Positions 36,819 to 49,467 of a DNA stretch of 64,000 nucleotides are shown in pieces. The translations under genes and the position numbers were made by a program. This DNA comes from Nephrocerus scutellatus (taxonomy: Eukaryota > Arthropoda > Insecta > Diptera > Pipunculidae). The notes under the pieces are model-generated. The model was not told where the DNA came from, ran no database searches, and saw only the letters and a program-made list of their open reading frames with translations. Numbering within the stretch: the stretch's first letter is position 1; each line of letters begins with the position of its first letter. The DNA is taken from positions 106,792,390-106,856,389 of the forward strand of contig OX352761.1 in assembly GCA_947095585.1 (NCBI GenBank), given 5' to 3'.

Positions 36819-37000
36819 CAGTAGTCGGTAAACGTAAATTTGATGGAGGTCACCAAAATGCAGGAGATTCTAAGCGACGTTACGCAAGCGGTTTAATAGG
36901 AAATGGTGGTGGAAACTGGAGTAGCTTGCCATTACCCCAGCAACCTTTGGGCACAAATGGCGAGCAATGGTATACTGATACTTTTCCGACATGGAGTTAA
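36819..37000 (+). CDS. Syp: Syp last coding exon: conserved C-terminal tail
   Basis: After the acceptor CGCCCAG the first two bases complete an Ala codon. The tail reads AVVGKRKFDGGHQNAGDSKR, then GGGNWSSLPLPQQPL, and ends with EQWYTDTFPTWS and TAA at 36998-37000. GKRK...SKRR is a bipartite nuclear-localisation-like pattern, and the ending with a Tyr/Asp/Thr/Phe/Trp signature is shared with vertebrate hnRNP Q/R. The alternative acceptor three bases later would change the phase and reach a stop at once. Confidence 0.95.
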
Positions 37001-40000
37001 AAAATAACACACACACATACACACAAACACAAACAACAAGAGCAACAACAGCCAACAGCAACAGCAACAATAACTGATGAAACTTACAATAACTGATAAT
37101 AACACAACAAAACAACAACGCAAACAAAAGAACATTTAAAAATCGTACGTCCTTGCTAAGAACAAAAAAAAAGCTAAACAATTAAATCGAAATTCTTCTC
37201 ATTTCCCAAAAACAACACCAGATAAACTTTAACCCGTATATGAATATGCAAATATGGCAAATTTGTTTGTTGTTTTTTTTTTAAATTTAAATTATCTTTT
37301 TTTTTTTAAAAAAAACAACACACACCTACACCAATAAGCAAAAGCATAAACAATAAGAAATTGCGGTAGAAACCAATTATGTATTTCGATATACACGCAC
37401 TTTTTATACATACATACATACTTATATAGGTAATTGCTAAGGATTATGTAAATAAACGCTAAACGATGAATTAAATTTGAGATAAAAAAGCTAAGCTTAA
37501 ATGAAAAAAAAAACTAAAAAACAAAAAAAACTCCAATGACTGAATATAAGAAAAAAAAAGAAAAACTTTTTTTTTATTCGTTTTGTATTTTTAGGATTAA
37601 ATTGAGAATGAAAAAAAGAAATGTAAGAAACGCAAAAAAAACCGGGAAAACATTAATAAACACAAAGTGTAATAATATATGATAATAAATTTGGCAAAGA
37701 ACAAAAAAAAAATACTAAAATATACCCTCAGCAGACGAATTGTTATATAATTCTGTGTGCTGTGGGAGAGTCGTTTTTAAAACGCGACGAGAAACGCGAA
37801 AAAAAACTTTTCAATAAATCAAGTAAGGGCTTTTGTTAACCCTCTATTCGCTTATATATTTTTGAGTTTCTGTTTGGTTATATTCTAAAATTTCTTGTTG
37901 AAACTTTTTGTTAAAAATGTATTTTTTTCTCTCCGTTTGTTGTTTCAAAACTTAAATCAAAATTAACAAAAATAAGAAAAGTCAATATTTAGATAAAACA
38001 AAATATAAATTACAATACGATACATAAAACATTTTAAAAACTATTTGCAATAAATGAAGAAAAAAAATTGCTGCACTCACTCTCACTCCTGACAAGCAAG
38101 TATTTTAAATAAAAATCCAACTACGATTTACAATTTGAGATATATGTTAAAAGAAGTATTCTTGTAATTATAATAATAAATGAAAAAAAAAACACTCACA
38201 CAAACAGCTGCAACGAATTACACATCACAACAGATTTCCTTCTTTTTTTTTTTTTTTGAGATATAAAAAACAATTTATATGTATACATGCATAAGATAGT
38301 TTTTATCTACCCTTAGGTAGTGAGAATATGAGATAAGCTTTTGACGGTGACGGTAGGTAGCACGATGACAACGACGACAACCACGACGAAATAATCGTTC
38401 TTTATTTAAGGAACTTTATCGGTATATCCAAGCGCGCCAGTGTAGTAGGGGAGAAATTTCAACATCATCCATCATGCTAGACAGTGTCCGAAGGGGGAAA
38501 GATCACACATAACACCAACCACCACACCACACAAACACCACCACCACCATTTTCTTCATCTGTGTCTTTTAATTAATAACATTTACATTTAAAGCATACT
38601 TTTTTCTAAACAAACAAAAAAACAAGAAATCGGTTATTTTTCTTTTAAAATTAAAATTACCAATGAAAGTTATAAATAACAATTTTGAATTATCGACTGA
38701 GACTTTGTGATTGGTGACTGACATGGAAGAACGACAGAGAAGATGCCAATTTGATCCAATTAATTTTTCTTGTTTGTAATATGTCTTTAAACATCAGTTT
38801 TCAATTTAACATCAATATAACAAACAACAACAACGACAAGAAAAAGGAGAGTACATTTCTAACACAAAAATTATTGAACAAAAATGCAAAAAAAAATGAA
38901 AAAGTTATAAGATCCAAAACTAAAAATTAAGATAAATAAATACAAGTACTGATGAATGATAAAAAATACTATTTTTTAAATAATTATTAACGATATACAA
39001 ATGGAATAAAAATAAAAATAATTATACTTATATATAAAATTTAGGAGACGAAGATATCTTTTTGTGTACAAAATTGTGACGTTTTTATTTAGATTTTTTT
39101 TTTATATTAATTTTTTTCCTTATATATATTTTGATAAAAAAAATTATCTTTCGGCAAGAAAACAGCTTAAAAAAAAAAATAATAATAGATAAGCAAAAAA
39201 GTAACAACAACAATAAAAAAAACTTTATCGGGTTTTCCTTTAGAATTTTGTTTTAGAAAAATGTTTTTTTTTTGTTTTATTTTTTAAATATGTTATGTTC
39301 AAACTGTTTTATATTATTATACATAGAAATTTTAGTTTTTGTTTTGTGTAATTACATTACAGAAAGAAAATGTTGTAGTTGGCCAAGTGATAATATGAGA
39401 TTCTTGCAAAATTTCCAAATTTTTTATTAAAATTAAATTGAAGAAAATTTTAAATAAACAAAAAAAAGTACAGCGAAAAACGTTTAGATAGATTTCAGAT
39501 ACGATACGAATTTTGGACTCAAAATTGTGATTGAATTTCTTTGTAAAAGAATTTTTTTGTTATTTCAAATATGAAATTGAAAAGAAACATAACTCAACTT
39601 CTCCTGTTAAAAAAGATTGTTGTGAAAATTGCAAATATAAGATATTCAAAATTTTTTCTCTATACAATACGCATACACACATACAGACAGACAGAAACAG
39701 TGCATCATAACTGAAATGAAATGCATTCATGCAGATGTCTTTCCCCCTTTTACTCGTCGTATATTGTAAAATATTCAAAGAAAAAGGACAATATATATAA
39801 AAAGAAAATTGTCCTTTTTGACGTATACATACATTGATAATTTTGTACTTTCACTTATAGTTAACTTGTAAGATATAAAAAAATAACAATAAAACAACAA
39901 TAAAAACATTTTGTTAATAATCAAACTCAAATAATTCAGTGAAAGAAAAAGCATCATCCTTAAAATAAAATAAATACAAATCTAGACATAATTTTAAGAG

Positions 40001-40544
40001 AAGACTAAAACTAATTATATATTTGTAGTGAGATGAGAAAACAACAAACAATAAAACAACAATAGTAAGCAACAATAACAAAGAAACAATTACATCTAAC
40101 TTAACCTTTCACCTTTGAAATAATGCAAACAATTTAACTTTTCAAAATCATTTCATATATTGATCAGCAACACATAATTACATAATATATACATATGCGT
40201 CGCTGTTTTAACAATATAGCAAAACCAATCGGCATTTTTTTTTTACTTATCTAATGTTGAAACACAGATACAACAAGAGAGTAGTCATCCTCTTGGGAAT
40301 AGTTCAACTACAAGAAAAGACAAAGATCCACTTGTGATGATCTTTGAAGCGTTTACGTAATCATGTAGTTAATTTAACGTAATTTGTCTCCTTGTACACA
40401 TTTGATAAATTTAGAAAGGTGTATTTTTTATAATTATTTTTGTAAAACAAACAGATAATTTTGTAAGCATCATAATGTAGTTTTGGACTGCACAAATGAA
40501 TAGGACTGCCAGTTGTTACCACTTTGTGTATTTTTTTTACTGAC

Positions 40545-41720
40545 AGCTTTTTTTAAATCTTGTATGACTGTCTGTTTTTCTTAAATCAGTGTCGGAGTAA
40601 ATTCATTTACCCAGCTAAGTATTTCAAAGTTTTTTTTAATGTACTATTAACCTTATTAACTTTTTTGGGTATTTTCTTAATTGACCAGTTTCAAAGTAAT
40701 TTCATTCCCAAGCTCGGTATTTTTTTATGTACAACCATCCATCAACCATCTGAACTTTTTTGTATATTTTTTGTTTTTTTTCCTGACTAACTTGTATGAC
40801 AGTTTTTTTTAAACCCTGTCTGTCTTCATTTCTGATTCAAATCTTGGTATTTCCAAAGTCTTTTTTAATGTACCATGAACGTCATTAACTTTGTTGAGTA
40901 TTCTTTTTTACTGACTAACTAACAGTATTGTTTTTCATCTTGTCTGACTGTCTGTTTTCCTTAAATCAGTTTCGTTGTAAATTCATTGCTCAGCTGGGTA
41001 TTTTCAAAGTCTTTATTAATGTACCATTAACCTTATGAGCTTTACTGACTAATTTGTATAACCGTTTTTTTTTTAAATCTTGTCTGACTATCTATTTTTC
41101 TTAATTAAGTGTCGAATTAAATTTATTATACCAGCTGGGTATTTCCAAAGTATTTTTTAACGTACCATCAACCTTATTAACTTTGTTGAGTATTTTCCTT
41201 ACTGGCTAACTGTCTGTTTTTCTTAAATCAGTTACGAAGTAATTTCATTATCCAAGCTGGGTACGACTTTTTTTATGGACTATCAACCAATTGAACTTTT
41301 TTGTGTTTTTTTTTTACTGACTAATTTGTTTAACAGTTTTTTTAAATCTTGTCTGACTGTCTGTTTTTCTTTAATCAGTTTCGAAGCAATTTCATTACCC
41401 AAGCTGGCTAATTCCAGTTTTTTTTTGTTATTTACCATTACCATTTTTAAATCAGTGTCGAATTAAATTTATTATCCTAGCTGTATTTTTTATGTACCAT
41501 CAACCTTATGAACTTTACTGACTAATTTGTATAACAGTTTTTTTTTAAATCTTGTCTGACTATCTATTTTTCTTAAAAAAGTGTCGACTTAAATTTATTA
41601 TACCAGCTGGGAGTTTCCAAAGTATTTTTTAATGTACCACAAACTTTATTAACTTTGTTTAGTATTTTCCTTACTGTATAACGGTCTTTTAAAATCTTTT
41701 TTTTTTATTTACCATCAACC
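40545..41720. repeat. Diverged long-unit tandem repeats
   Basis: The phrase AAATCTTGTCTGACTGTCTG recurs near 40555, 40937, 41073, 41344 and 41547, followed each time by TTAAATCAGT-like and then TACCATCAACCTTAT-like text. Spacing varies from about 130 to 270, so units have been deleted or expanded. T-rich, no coding signal. Confidence 0.8.
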
Positions 41721-43877
41721 TTATGAACTTTCGACAAGAGACAAATCAGTGTAACTGAATAAATGGCCAACAAATTTACTTTACTGTAATATGACGTTTT
41801 TCTGACTGTTTTTTTATGTAGTTTAATCCAAGCTCGAATTTTATTTCCCAAGTTGTTTTCTATAAGACACAAATCAATGCTACTGAATGAATGGCCACAA
41901 ACTGTATCCCTAATGAACAAATGTTTTCTCGAGAAATTACGTGGCTCGGTTTTTGCTGGATAAATAATATCAATCACTACTATTAATGTACAGAATATTA
42001 ATTCGATCCATCTCGGTTTACTCGTAGTACATATATTTTGTACCATACGGTTCAATAAGAAGATTACTATTGTAAAATAAGTGTCATCTGCTGATTCAAG
42101 GCAATACAGAACTATTTTATAACTAGCGGTTTTTTTTAAATAAATAAATCTTAATTTTCAGGTTATCAAATTTAAGCAAAAATGTGCGATTTCGAAGTAT
42201 TTCTCTTTAAATATCACCATTACGTCGACTGATTCAACTAATATACGATTACCGCCTCCCTTGCTAGCTGTCATACAGCAGCACATTGAAGCAGAAATAA
42301 TTAATAAATAATTAATCAATATTATTAAGTAGCCTGCGTTGTTTCGGCTTTTTGTGTCTCGAGTTTATTGGTTTTCTTAACCTTTTTTGATCATTTATAG
42401 ATAAATTAGCACTTGACGGTTAGAATCCGCTTCATCCTAATGATCGTTTCTCGTTTGAATCAACATTTTCAGTAGTGCAATTATTTGTTTACCTCAAGTG
42501 TCATACAAACCAACAACTATTACTTCTAGTAATCATACAATGCAACTAATGATTCTTGTAAGCAAGTTTTCCTTCCATGTCACATGTCAGAGCAACTTTT
42601 ATTACTGTGCGCTTGTTTTACAAAAATGTTTTGCCTTAAATCAGGTTAATTAATCTTAACTGAGATGACATTTTTCATTCTGTAAATAGTTTTCAACAAA
42701 TATTCCAGAGTTGCACAGATCAATGAATTTGTGCAGAAAGTACGATGTTTTAACAAAAAAAATGCATTATCTTTTTGTAGCGCATTTTGTCTCTTTACGA
42801 TATTTTACATAGAAATTTTTCTAAAATTCTACGAATTATCAGTGTACAAAGCGAGAATTTAGTAAAAATTCACTGTATGAGTATGCAAACGCCTTAATTA
42901 TCTAGTAGTTCAATTGTTTTTTTTTTTTGACGCTCAGTTGCAAAACACCTAAATATGAATTAATGAAAAATATGAAATTGTAAACATTAATTAATGTGTT
43001 CTTTTTAATTAGAGAAATATTTTAAATTAATACTCGTTCGTATGTATGTTTGCGAGAAAAGCCTTTTTACAATAACACTGCAGCCGAAAAAAAACTGTAA
43101 TTTGTATTTTTATTGTTATTTCTTTTATATTTTTTTTTTTTACACAAACACACAACACACCCATTTAACAATACAACAAACATAAGTAATGCAATTTGTG
43201 CTTACGTAAATAGAGTAAAATTTAATCATATATAAAAAAGCAATCACAGGGTCAAAACACAAGCAAAATTATCTCAAGACGACGATGTAGGGCGACGGCA
43301 TGCGGGCCAACATTTTACTTTTTATCATTTGGAATGTTTTCCTTGAAAATTTTGGTCGCACGGAACAACTCAACACAACACAACAAAACACAAACCCAAT
43401 TTTCCTCCTCTCTCCTTCTATGTTTTTTTTCCCTCTCTTAGGAACAACACAACAACAAGAGCAACAACAACTCATAACACAGAAAGTGATATAAATGTAG
43501 TAATTGATTTTTTATATATGATTATATTTTATATACCTATATAAATAAATGTATACTTACTATATATTTTTAAATATTATATATTATTTTAATTATAATT
43601 TAGAAGTAAACTCGTAAAGCAAATTTATATACGAATTAAAAATAAAATAAAATGAATAAAACAAGCAAATAAAAGATTTTTATCAAATTAAACAATATTA
43701 TATTAGGATTTTATATGCAACACAGAACAAGAACAAAATGAAAATATTAAAAAAAAATTATAACTTAACAGCATATGAGAAAAATGAAGAAAATGTAATT
43801 TTAAAATAAGGAAAAAAATCGGCAAAAACTATAACAATACATTTATAATTTGCGTATCAGAAAAAAGAACTTATTTG

Positions 43878-43900
43878 CCACACACACACACACACACACT
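43878..43900. repeat. CA dinucleotide microsatellite
   Basis: A short uninterrupted CA run followed by ACTATACTATGC-type degenerate pentamers to about 43935. Confidence 0.85.
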
Positions 43901-44383
43901 ATACTATGCTATACTATACTAACTATACTATAGACAGTCAGACCATACCGAGTTTACTTTCGTTATTTAGAATCATCGCGAAAATGATGCAAGATATTAA
44001 AATAAAGAATTAATAAACACTTCGGACGAGATTAAATAAAACGGGGAAAGAAATAGCTATCCACACACAAATAAAAATCATTCAATCGGACTTTAAACAC
44101 TCAAATAAAATCAAAGCAGAACAAAGTAAAAACGCGCAACAGCTTTTTATCTCAATGATGACCTCCATTTATCAAAAGAAAAATAACAACAAGAACAAGT
44201 AAACACAATAATTATATAAACAATTGCATATGAAATGAAATTTGATAGACAACCAATTTATAAAAAAAAACTGACAAAATAACTCTCAAAGCGAACGTTA
44301 AAAGAAAAACAATAGGCAGACATACACGAGTACATAATAATAAAAAAAAACCAATAATAATAATATTAATAAAAAATAGTTCA

Positions 44384-44389
44384 AATAAA
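44384..44389 (+). terminator. Candidate distal polyadenylation signal
   Basis: AATAAA is followed within 15-40 bases by a T/GT-rich stretch (CTCTGGGTTTTTTTTTCTTG at 44402), the usual downstream element of a cleavage site. It is one of several AATAAA hexamers in the AT-rich stretch after the Syp stop, so it is only a candidate. Confidence 0.25.
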
Positions 44390-44409
44390 GGTGAAAAAAG
44401 TCTCTGGGT

Positions 44410-46020
44410 TTTTTTTTCTTGTGGCCTGCATTACCACTTTTAAGAATTTTTTTTTGTTTTTCTTGTTCTTTCCCCATGCCACTGCCGCCCAACACACCCA
44501 CATTAAAAAACATTCAACAGATGACATACTATACTTTTTATAACATTTTGTTTTATTTTTTTACTTTAATAATAACATGTAATACCATACCATATTCTAG
44601 TAATTAAACGTTTTTTTCACATCATTATAATAATTAATTTTTTTGTTTGTTCAGCTTTTAACTTTTTCATCAACTAATTCAATTACTCAATTTCAAAACT
44701 CAACGAATTATTAATAATAATCAATTATTTAACAAAACACGAATTACAAACACACACATACACTACATGCATACTTTTTCCAGCAAAACTTTAACCCTCA
44801 TTTTGTTCATGTTTAATTTTTTTTATGTATTAAATAATTCGTTTTATTTTTTTGTATTTGTTATTATTACATAGGAGTAATTTTTTATTTTATTTGGATC
44901 ATTGATTGCCTTATGTTAATATTAATAAAACTAATAAAGAAGAAAATAAAGAGAAAAGAAGAAGAGAAGAAAACGCACACCTCTCTCTCTCTATTTGAAA
45001 GCTCAAAAAGAGAGAGAAACATTGATTTTTTTGCACCAACCCCGAAAATTGATGTATCACAATGCGGTGCGTTATATAGAGAGCAACACGGGGACATTTT
45101 TTGATAATCCAATCATAACAACAACAACTGCAAATTCACAGATACTAAGCAAAAATAAAACAAATTCTTTTTCTGATCTGCAAATTGAACGAAACTTGTT
45201 TTGTTTAATTACTCTTATATCTAAATACTGAAAATACTTTTTATTTCTTCTCTCAAAATGCATAAATTAAAATAAAAATAAAAAAACCAATAACAAAAAG
45301 AAGATGAGAAGAAAAAGAACGAAGTGTAAATTGTATGAACGAAAAAACGAAATAGTTTGTACAATTCATAAAGAAGAAGAAGAAGAAGACGAAAAACATA
45401 ATTCTCACTAGAAAAAAAATTATTATTTTCTTTTTTTATATAAGCCATATGATGCGTTGTTTACACATTATATTAAAAGAAAGAAAGAAAAAAACAGAAA
45501 AAAACGAAACATATTTGTGGTATGCGTTTTATTTTTCTTTTAGTCCGGCTACGGTAGGTAGCGTTACATTTTAGGTAGTGTTTTTACGCCGATCGATTGT
45601 TATCTTTTTCCATAGACCTCGTTTGACCAATAATCGAACCAAGCGTCAACCGACGCACCCGTGGTGAGTTTGGGTGTGGGATGCTCCGATAGTGGTAAAA
45701 AAAATAAAATTTAAAGTAATAGTACGCCATAGTTAACATCATAGTGAGCTGGGAAAAAATCGTTAGCTGAATCGAGGAGGGGGGGTTATGCGTCAGTCAC
45801 TCGCATGAACTTGTAAAAAAAACCACGTAAAAAAGAAGTAATAGTACCCTGGATGAAATCGAACTAGGATGATTGTTTACATAATTAAATGTACAAAAAC
45901 AACCGTCAGCCGCGTGTGTAGTGGTGGAAAGACCATCAGCCGACGTAGTAACGATAAAGATTATTCGAGCAATGCACGGTATCTTTCAGCGTCCACCTGA
46001 TATAATAATAATATCTAATA
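44410..46020. other. AT-rich intergenic stretch
   Basis: I see nothing with coding or transposon character from 44410 to 45540. From 45540 to 46020 base composition is more even, with phrases such as GTAGGTAGCG and GTCAGCCG repeated loosely. This may be degraded repeat DNA but is not classifiable by eye. Confidence 0.5.
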
Positions 46021-46059
46021 TATAAAAATGGTGTCTGTAATGATTGGGATAGCCTTTCT

Positions 46060-46400
46060 CAGGAACCAGACATCGCAGGAAGCTGAAATGTTCACCATAG
46101 ATTAGGATTTTATCGGTTTGGGTTTTTGTTGGAACTCGCTGGGTGGCGCTGTTGTCAAAATATAACGGTTTTTTTGTTTCTCAGCAACGAAGCATCTTAG
46201 GAACTTCAGATTTTAACTATAGGTTTTTTTCGTTGCTATTTGGGTTTTTGTGAAATTTGGACCTGATAGATGCCGCTGTTTTCTGTTTCTTAGTAACGAA
46301 GCATCTTAGGAGCTTCAGATTTTAACCATACGTTTGTTTCGTTATTATTTGGGTTTTTTTTGAAATTTGGACCCGATAGGTAGCGCTGTTTTGAAGATAG
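46060..46400. repeat. Tandem repeats, unit about 115 bp
   Basis: Three diverged units each carry CAACGAAGCATCTTAGGA-type text, CTTCAGATTTTAACTATA-type text, TTTGGGTTTTTGT, and ATTTGGACCCGATAGGTGG-type text with GCGCTGTT. Related phrases (GGTAGGTGGCGC) recur at 47300 and 47445, so the family is dispersed nearby. Confidence 0.75.
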
Positions 46401-46924
46401 TAGGTGGTAACACCGCTATTTCGACATTGATTTAGTTTTATTACAGCACGCGCAAGAATACATCGTAGGACTCGAAAGTTAAAAATAAAATTTATAAAGA
46501 TATAAAGAGGTAATGTTGATTTGTATGTAGGAGGTAATCTTCGAAACTATTGGGCGGATTTCAAAATACTTTCACCAGTATTTAGAATGGACTTTCACGG
46601 TCGAGCGAATGCGTTGACTGTGTGCTGCACTGTTCGCCGCGCTGCTTTCTGTGCTCGGTTTTTTACGTACTATGGCTGCCCATAGAAAAGTCTAAGACTA
46701 TGTGCTTAGTGCGTATTACCCCCCCACCCGCTAGAGGTGTCGTACCACATATTCATCTATTCTGTTTATCTCACCTACCCTGGATATCGGAAGGCCTCAA
46801 CCTCCAACAACTCCCGGTCCACCAGTTCCTTTCTATCCAGCACTATTCGTAACGGCGATCCCGGTGTCCTGAAGTCGAGATATTCTTGAAAATATCATTT
46901 TGCATATAGAATAATAATAACAAT

Positions 46925-47217
46925 ATTCGGCGCGACAGACCATTGCAGTCCAAGGCCTAGCTTCTCGCGACCATTTATGTTGCGCATTTATATTTTTGAA
47001 CACAAATGGAAGGGACCTGCAATTTAAGGCCGGATCCGAACGGCGAATTGGGGAAGCTTTCCGTGACAAGTTATTACTCTCGAAACGTTTGTCACCCATT
47101 CGCGAGAGGTGGACACCGTGAAAAATACTTTTGGTGTTACTGGGATTCGAACCACGAACATCCTGCTCAGTAGCCACGCGCATGTCCACATAGCCAAGGC
47201 GCCCACCTGAATATAGT
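46925..47217 (-). mobile_element. tRNA-derived SINE, copy 2
   Basis: Similar to 57600-57887 over its whole length. On the - strand the head carries a diverged A-box-like TTGGCTATGTGG and a good B-box (GGTTCGAATCC, near 47150). The left end has an AATAATAATAAC tail (46911-46922). A possible short duplication ATATAG flanks it but is too short to be sure. Confidence 0.75.
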
Positions 47218-47673
47218 GTACCTAACCTAAACATGCCTTAGCCACTGGAGCTATCGAAGCCGTATTTACGTCCAATAAGTGTATGTTTATTTTGGACCGT
47301 GTAGGTGCCGCTAGAATTGAGATGTAATCCGGCATAAAATACGTCATCACACTTACACAACTGGACATATTTAAACTAAATTTACATCATATGTTTGATT
47401 GGTGTTCCTTAATGCTTCATCTTTTTTTAATCCGGTAGGTGGCGCGGAAGTCGAGATATTTTTGAAAAAGTGCATTGTTAATGTTTAAAAACGTTCGTAA
47501 CAAAACCATATTTACACCATACATTCGTTTGGTACTACGATAAGTTTAGGTTTTTTTTTATGTTTGTCTGTACGTGTTCAAATCTCCGCATTTTTGGGTC
47601 TTGGGTGGTTTTTTGTAGAGTGGAGTGGGTTAGCGGGTCCCGGTAATATCGGGGTTATCAGATAGTCCATATA

Positions 47674-48616
47674 AAGGGTGATCAGATTGGAGGTACTTTT
47701 TCCAATAGGATTTTTTTGACATGTCACGCGTGACTACTCTCAAACTAAATACATAATTTTATTCAGTATTCATTGACATTTCATCATGGAAAGACTAACG
47801 CCTCAACAACGTTTACAAATCGTACAGTTTTATTACAAAAATCGACGCTCTGTGAAAAGTGTTCATCGCGCGCTCAGGCCAACTTATGGTGTTCAGCGAT
47901 GAGTCCCATTTTTGGCTTAATGGCTTCGTCAATAAGCAAAATTGCCGTATTTTGGCTGAAGAACAACCCGAAGCCATTCACGAACTGCCATTACATCCAT
48001 TGAAAACTACCGCTGGGTGCGGCCTACAGGCTGGAGAAATCATCGGACCATATTTCTTCAAAGACGAGGCTGGCGCCAATGTAACAGTGCATGGCGAACG
48101 CTATCACGCCATGATAAACGTCTTTTTGTTGCCGGAAATTGAAGCCCGTGATCTCCACGACATTTGGTTCCAACAAGACGGCGTTACATCTCATACAGCC
48201 CGTGACACAATGGATTTACTGCGTCCTCGTTTCGGTGAGCAATTGATCTGTCGTGTCGGACCGGTGGATTGGCCACCAAGATCGTGTGATATCACACCTT
48301 TGGACTTTTTTTTGTGGGGGTATGTAAAGTCTAAATGTTTTGTGGATAAACCAGCTACGATTGAGGCATTGGAAGCCAACATCACTCAAGTTATTCGCGA
48401 GATACCGACCGAAGTCCTCGAGCGAGTCGTTCAAAATTAGTGTTTTCGGATGGCCGAATTATGGCGCAGTTGCGGCCAACATTTGAAAGGGATTATCTTC
48501 AAAAAATAAATGTCATAAATGGTTCTAAACTAAAATAAAAAAGGTTGCCCAATCAATTTGAATGTTTGTTGTTTTATTTCAATTTAAAATCCGATACCTC
48601 TAAATTGATCACCCTT
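47674..48616 (+). mobile_element. rosa-type (DD41D) Tc1/mariner transposon, internally deleted
   Basis: The ends read AAGGGTGATCA at the left and the exact complement at the right, each flanked by TA (47672-47673 and 48617-48618), the target duplication of this superfamily. About 943 bp lies between. The transposase inside lacks its DNA-binding middle. Intact ends with a deleted gene mean it could be moved only by an enzyme from elsewhere. Confidence 0.85.
47786..48440 (+). pseudogene. Deleted DD41D transposase
   Basis: A start at 47786 gives MERLTPQQRLQIVQFYYKNR and continues to a stop at about 47902. The catalytic half follows in another frame (to 48440): LMVFSDESHFWLNG with the first Asp, WFQQDGVTSHTA with the second, and PPRSCDITPLDFFLW with the third. 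The count from the second to the third catalytic Asp is 41 intervening residues, matching the rosa group. The helix-turn-helix region and the stretch leading to the catalytic core are missing, joined by a frame change near 47880. Confidence 0.85.
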
Positions 48617-48689
48617 TATATGTATAAAGTCAAATTTTTGTGTATATTTAGGTATGTATGTATGTATGTTCCCTATGGACTGCCAAGCC

Positions 48690-49465
48690 CTTCAAGCAAG
48701 AAAGCCGATAATGTTGTAAGAAGCTGCGTCAAGTGCATCATCACTGAAGCGAATAGCAGTAGAAAGGAGGGGTTTCTTTCACTAATTGACAAAGGAGACA
48801 TTCCACTAGAGACGTATCATGTGGATCACGTAGGCCCAGTAGAGAACACGCAATATAACTATTTGCTGGTAGTTATCGATGCTTTTTCGAAATTTGTGTG
48901 GCTTCATCCAACAAAAAGTACTGGTTCCGAAAAAGTGATCGACAAGCAAAAGAAGCAGGCAACAATCTTTAGTAATCCGTCTGGGATAGCGGCACAGATT
49001 TTACGCTGAACAATTTCAAAACCTACTGCAGTGACGAAGGTAGACAACATCTAGTAATTTCCACTGGAGTTCCTCGAGGCAATGGACAGGTGGAGAGTAT
49101 CCATAGGAGGGTTACTTCGATGTTGGGGAAACTATGTTTGAAAGATCCGAGAAGTTGGTGCAAACACGTCGACAGGGTGTAACAGATATTGAATAACAGT
49201 CCGCCGAGAAGTACTAAAGTAAGTCTTTTTAAAATACTGACAGGCTTAGAAATGAAAGTTCGGCAGTATCCATATTAAAGGGCGATGCTAGACGAGGACG
49301 AATAAACGAATACACAAGAACAGATACAGAGACAAAATAAACGAAGAAAAGAGGAACGAAAGCGATGCGCGTTCGATAGTCCACCGAGTAAGTTCTATAT
49401 TACTATGTCACGAATTTCCACTAAGCGAACTACATGATTGTTTAAATTCTACATTAATGTTCAGT
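48690..49465 (+). pseudogene. Ty3/Gypsy-type integrase relic
   Basis: The translation shows CVKCIITEAN (zinc-binding-type Cys pair), YHVDHVGPVENTQYNYLLVV (first catalytic Asp), then SGTDFTLNNFKTYC (second Asp) in a shifted frame, STGVPRGNGQVESIHRRV (Glu of the DDE triad) and NNSPPRSTKVSLFKILTGLE, typical of LTR-retrotransposon integrases. One stop interrupts the region near 49180. No LTR, gag or RT is recognised beside it. The RTE-like copy begins at about 49468. Confidence 0.8.
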
Positions 49466-49467
49466 GT

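Larger units (their letters stand above)
103..37000 (+). other. Syp: Syncrip (Syp) locus, 3' part of the gene: nine coding exons
   Basis: The spliced exons give a protein of the hnRNP Q/R (SYNCRIP) family, an RNA-binding protein that in flies acts in mRNA localisation, translation and neural development (family knowledge). Exon phases agree at every junction, and the joined length is 1356 nt ending in TAA. Visible domains, in order, are the end of RRM1, RRM2 (RNP2 LFVGNI, RNP1 NRGFCFLEY), RRM3 (RNP2 LYVRNL, RNP1 KDYAFVHF), a Lys/Arg/Met-rich linker, a Tyr/Asp-rich segment, an RG segment, and a C-terminal tail with GKRKFDGG. The 5' end (start codon, acidic domain, most of RRM1) is outside the window. 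Introns are about 11.0, 0.07, 0.09, 0.09, 3.5, 2.9, 4.7 and 13.2 kb. The long ones are full of repeats. Confidence 0.95.
37001..44410 (+). other. Syp: Probable long 3' UTR of Syp
   Basis: The stretch after the Syp stop has no coding exon, no clear transposon protein and many AT-rich and CAA-repeat segments. Several AATAAA hexamers occur, such as 37813-37818. Insect Syp transcripts are known to have long 3' UTRs in neural tissue (general knowledge). The true end is not determinable here; transcription could stop at an earlier signal. A diverged minisatellite at 40545-41720 lies within it. Confidence 0.4.
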
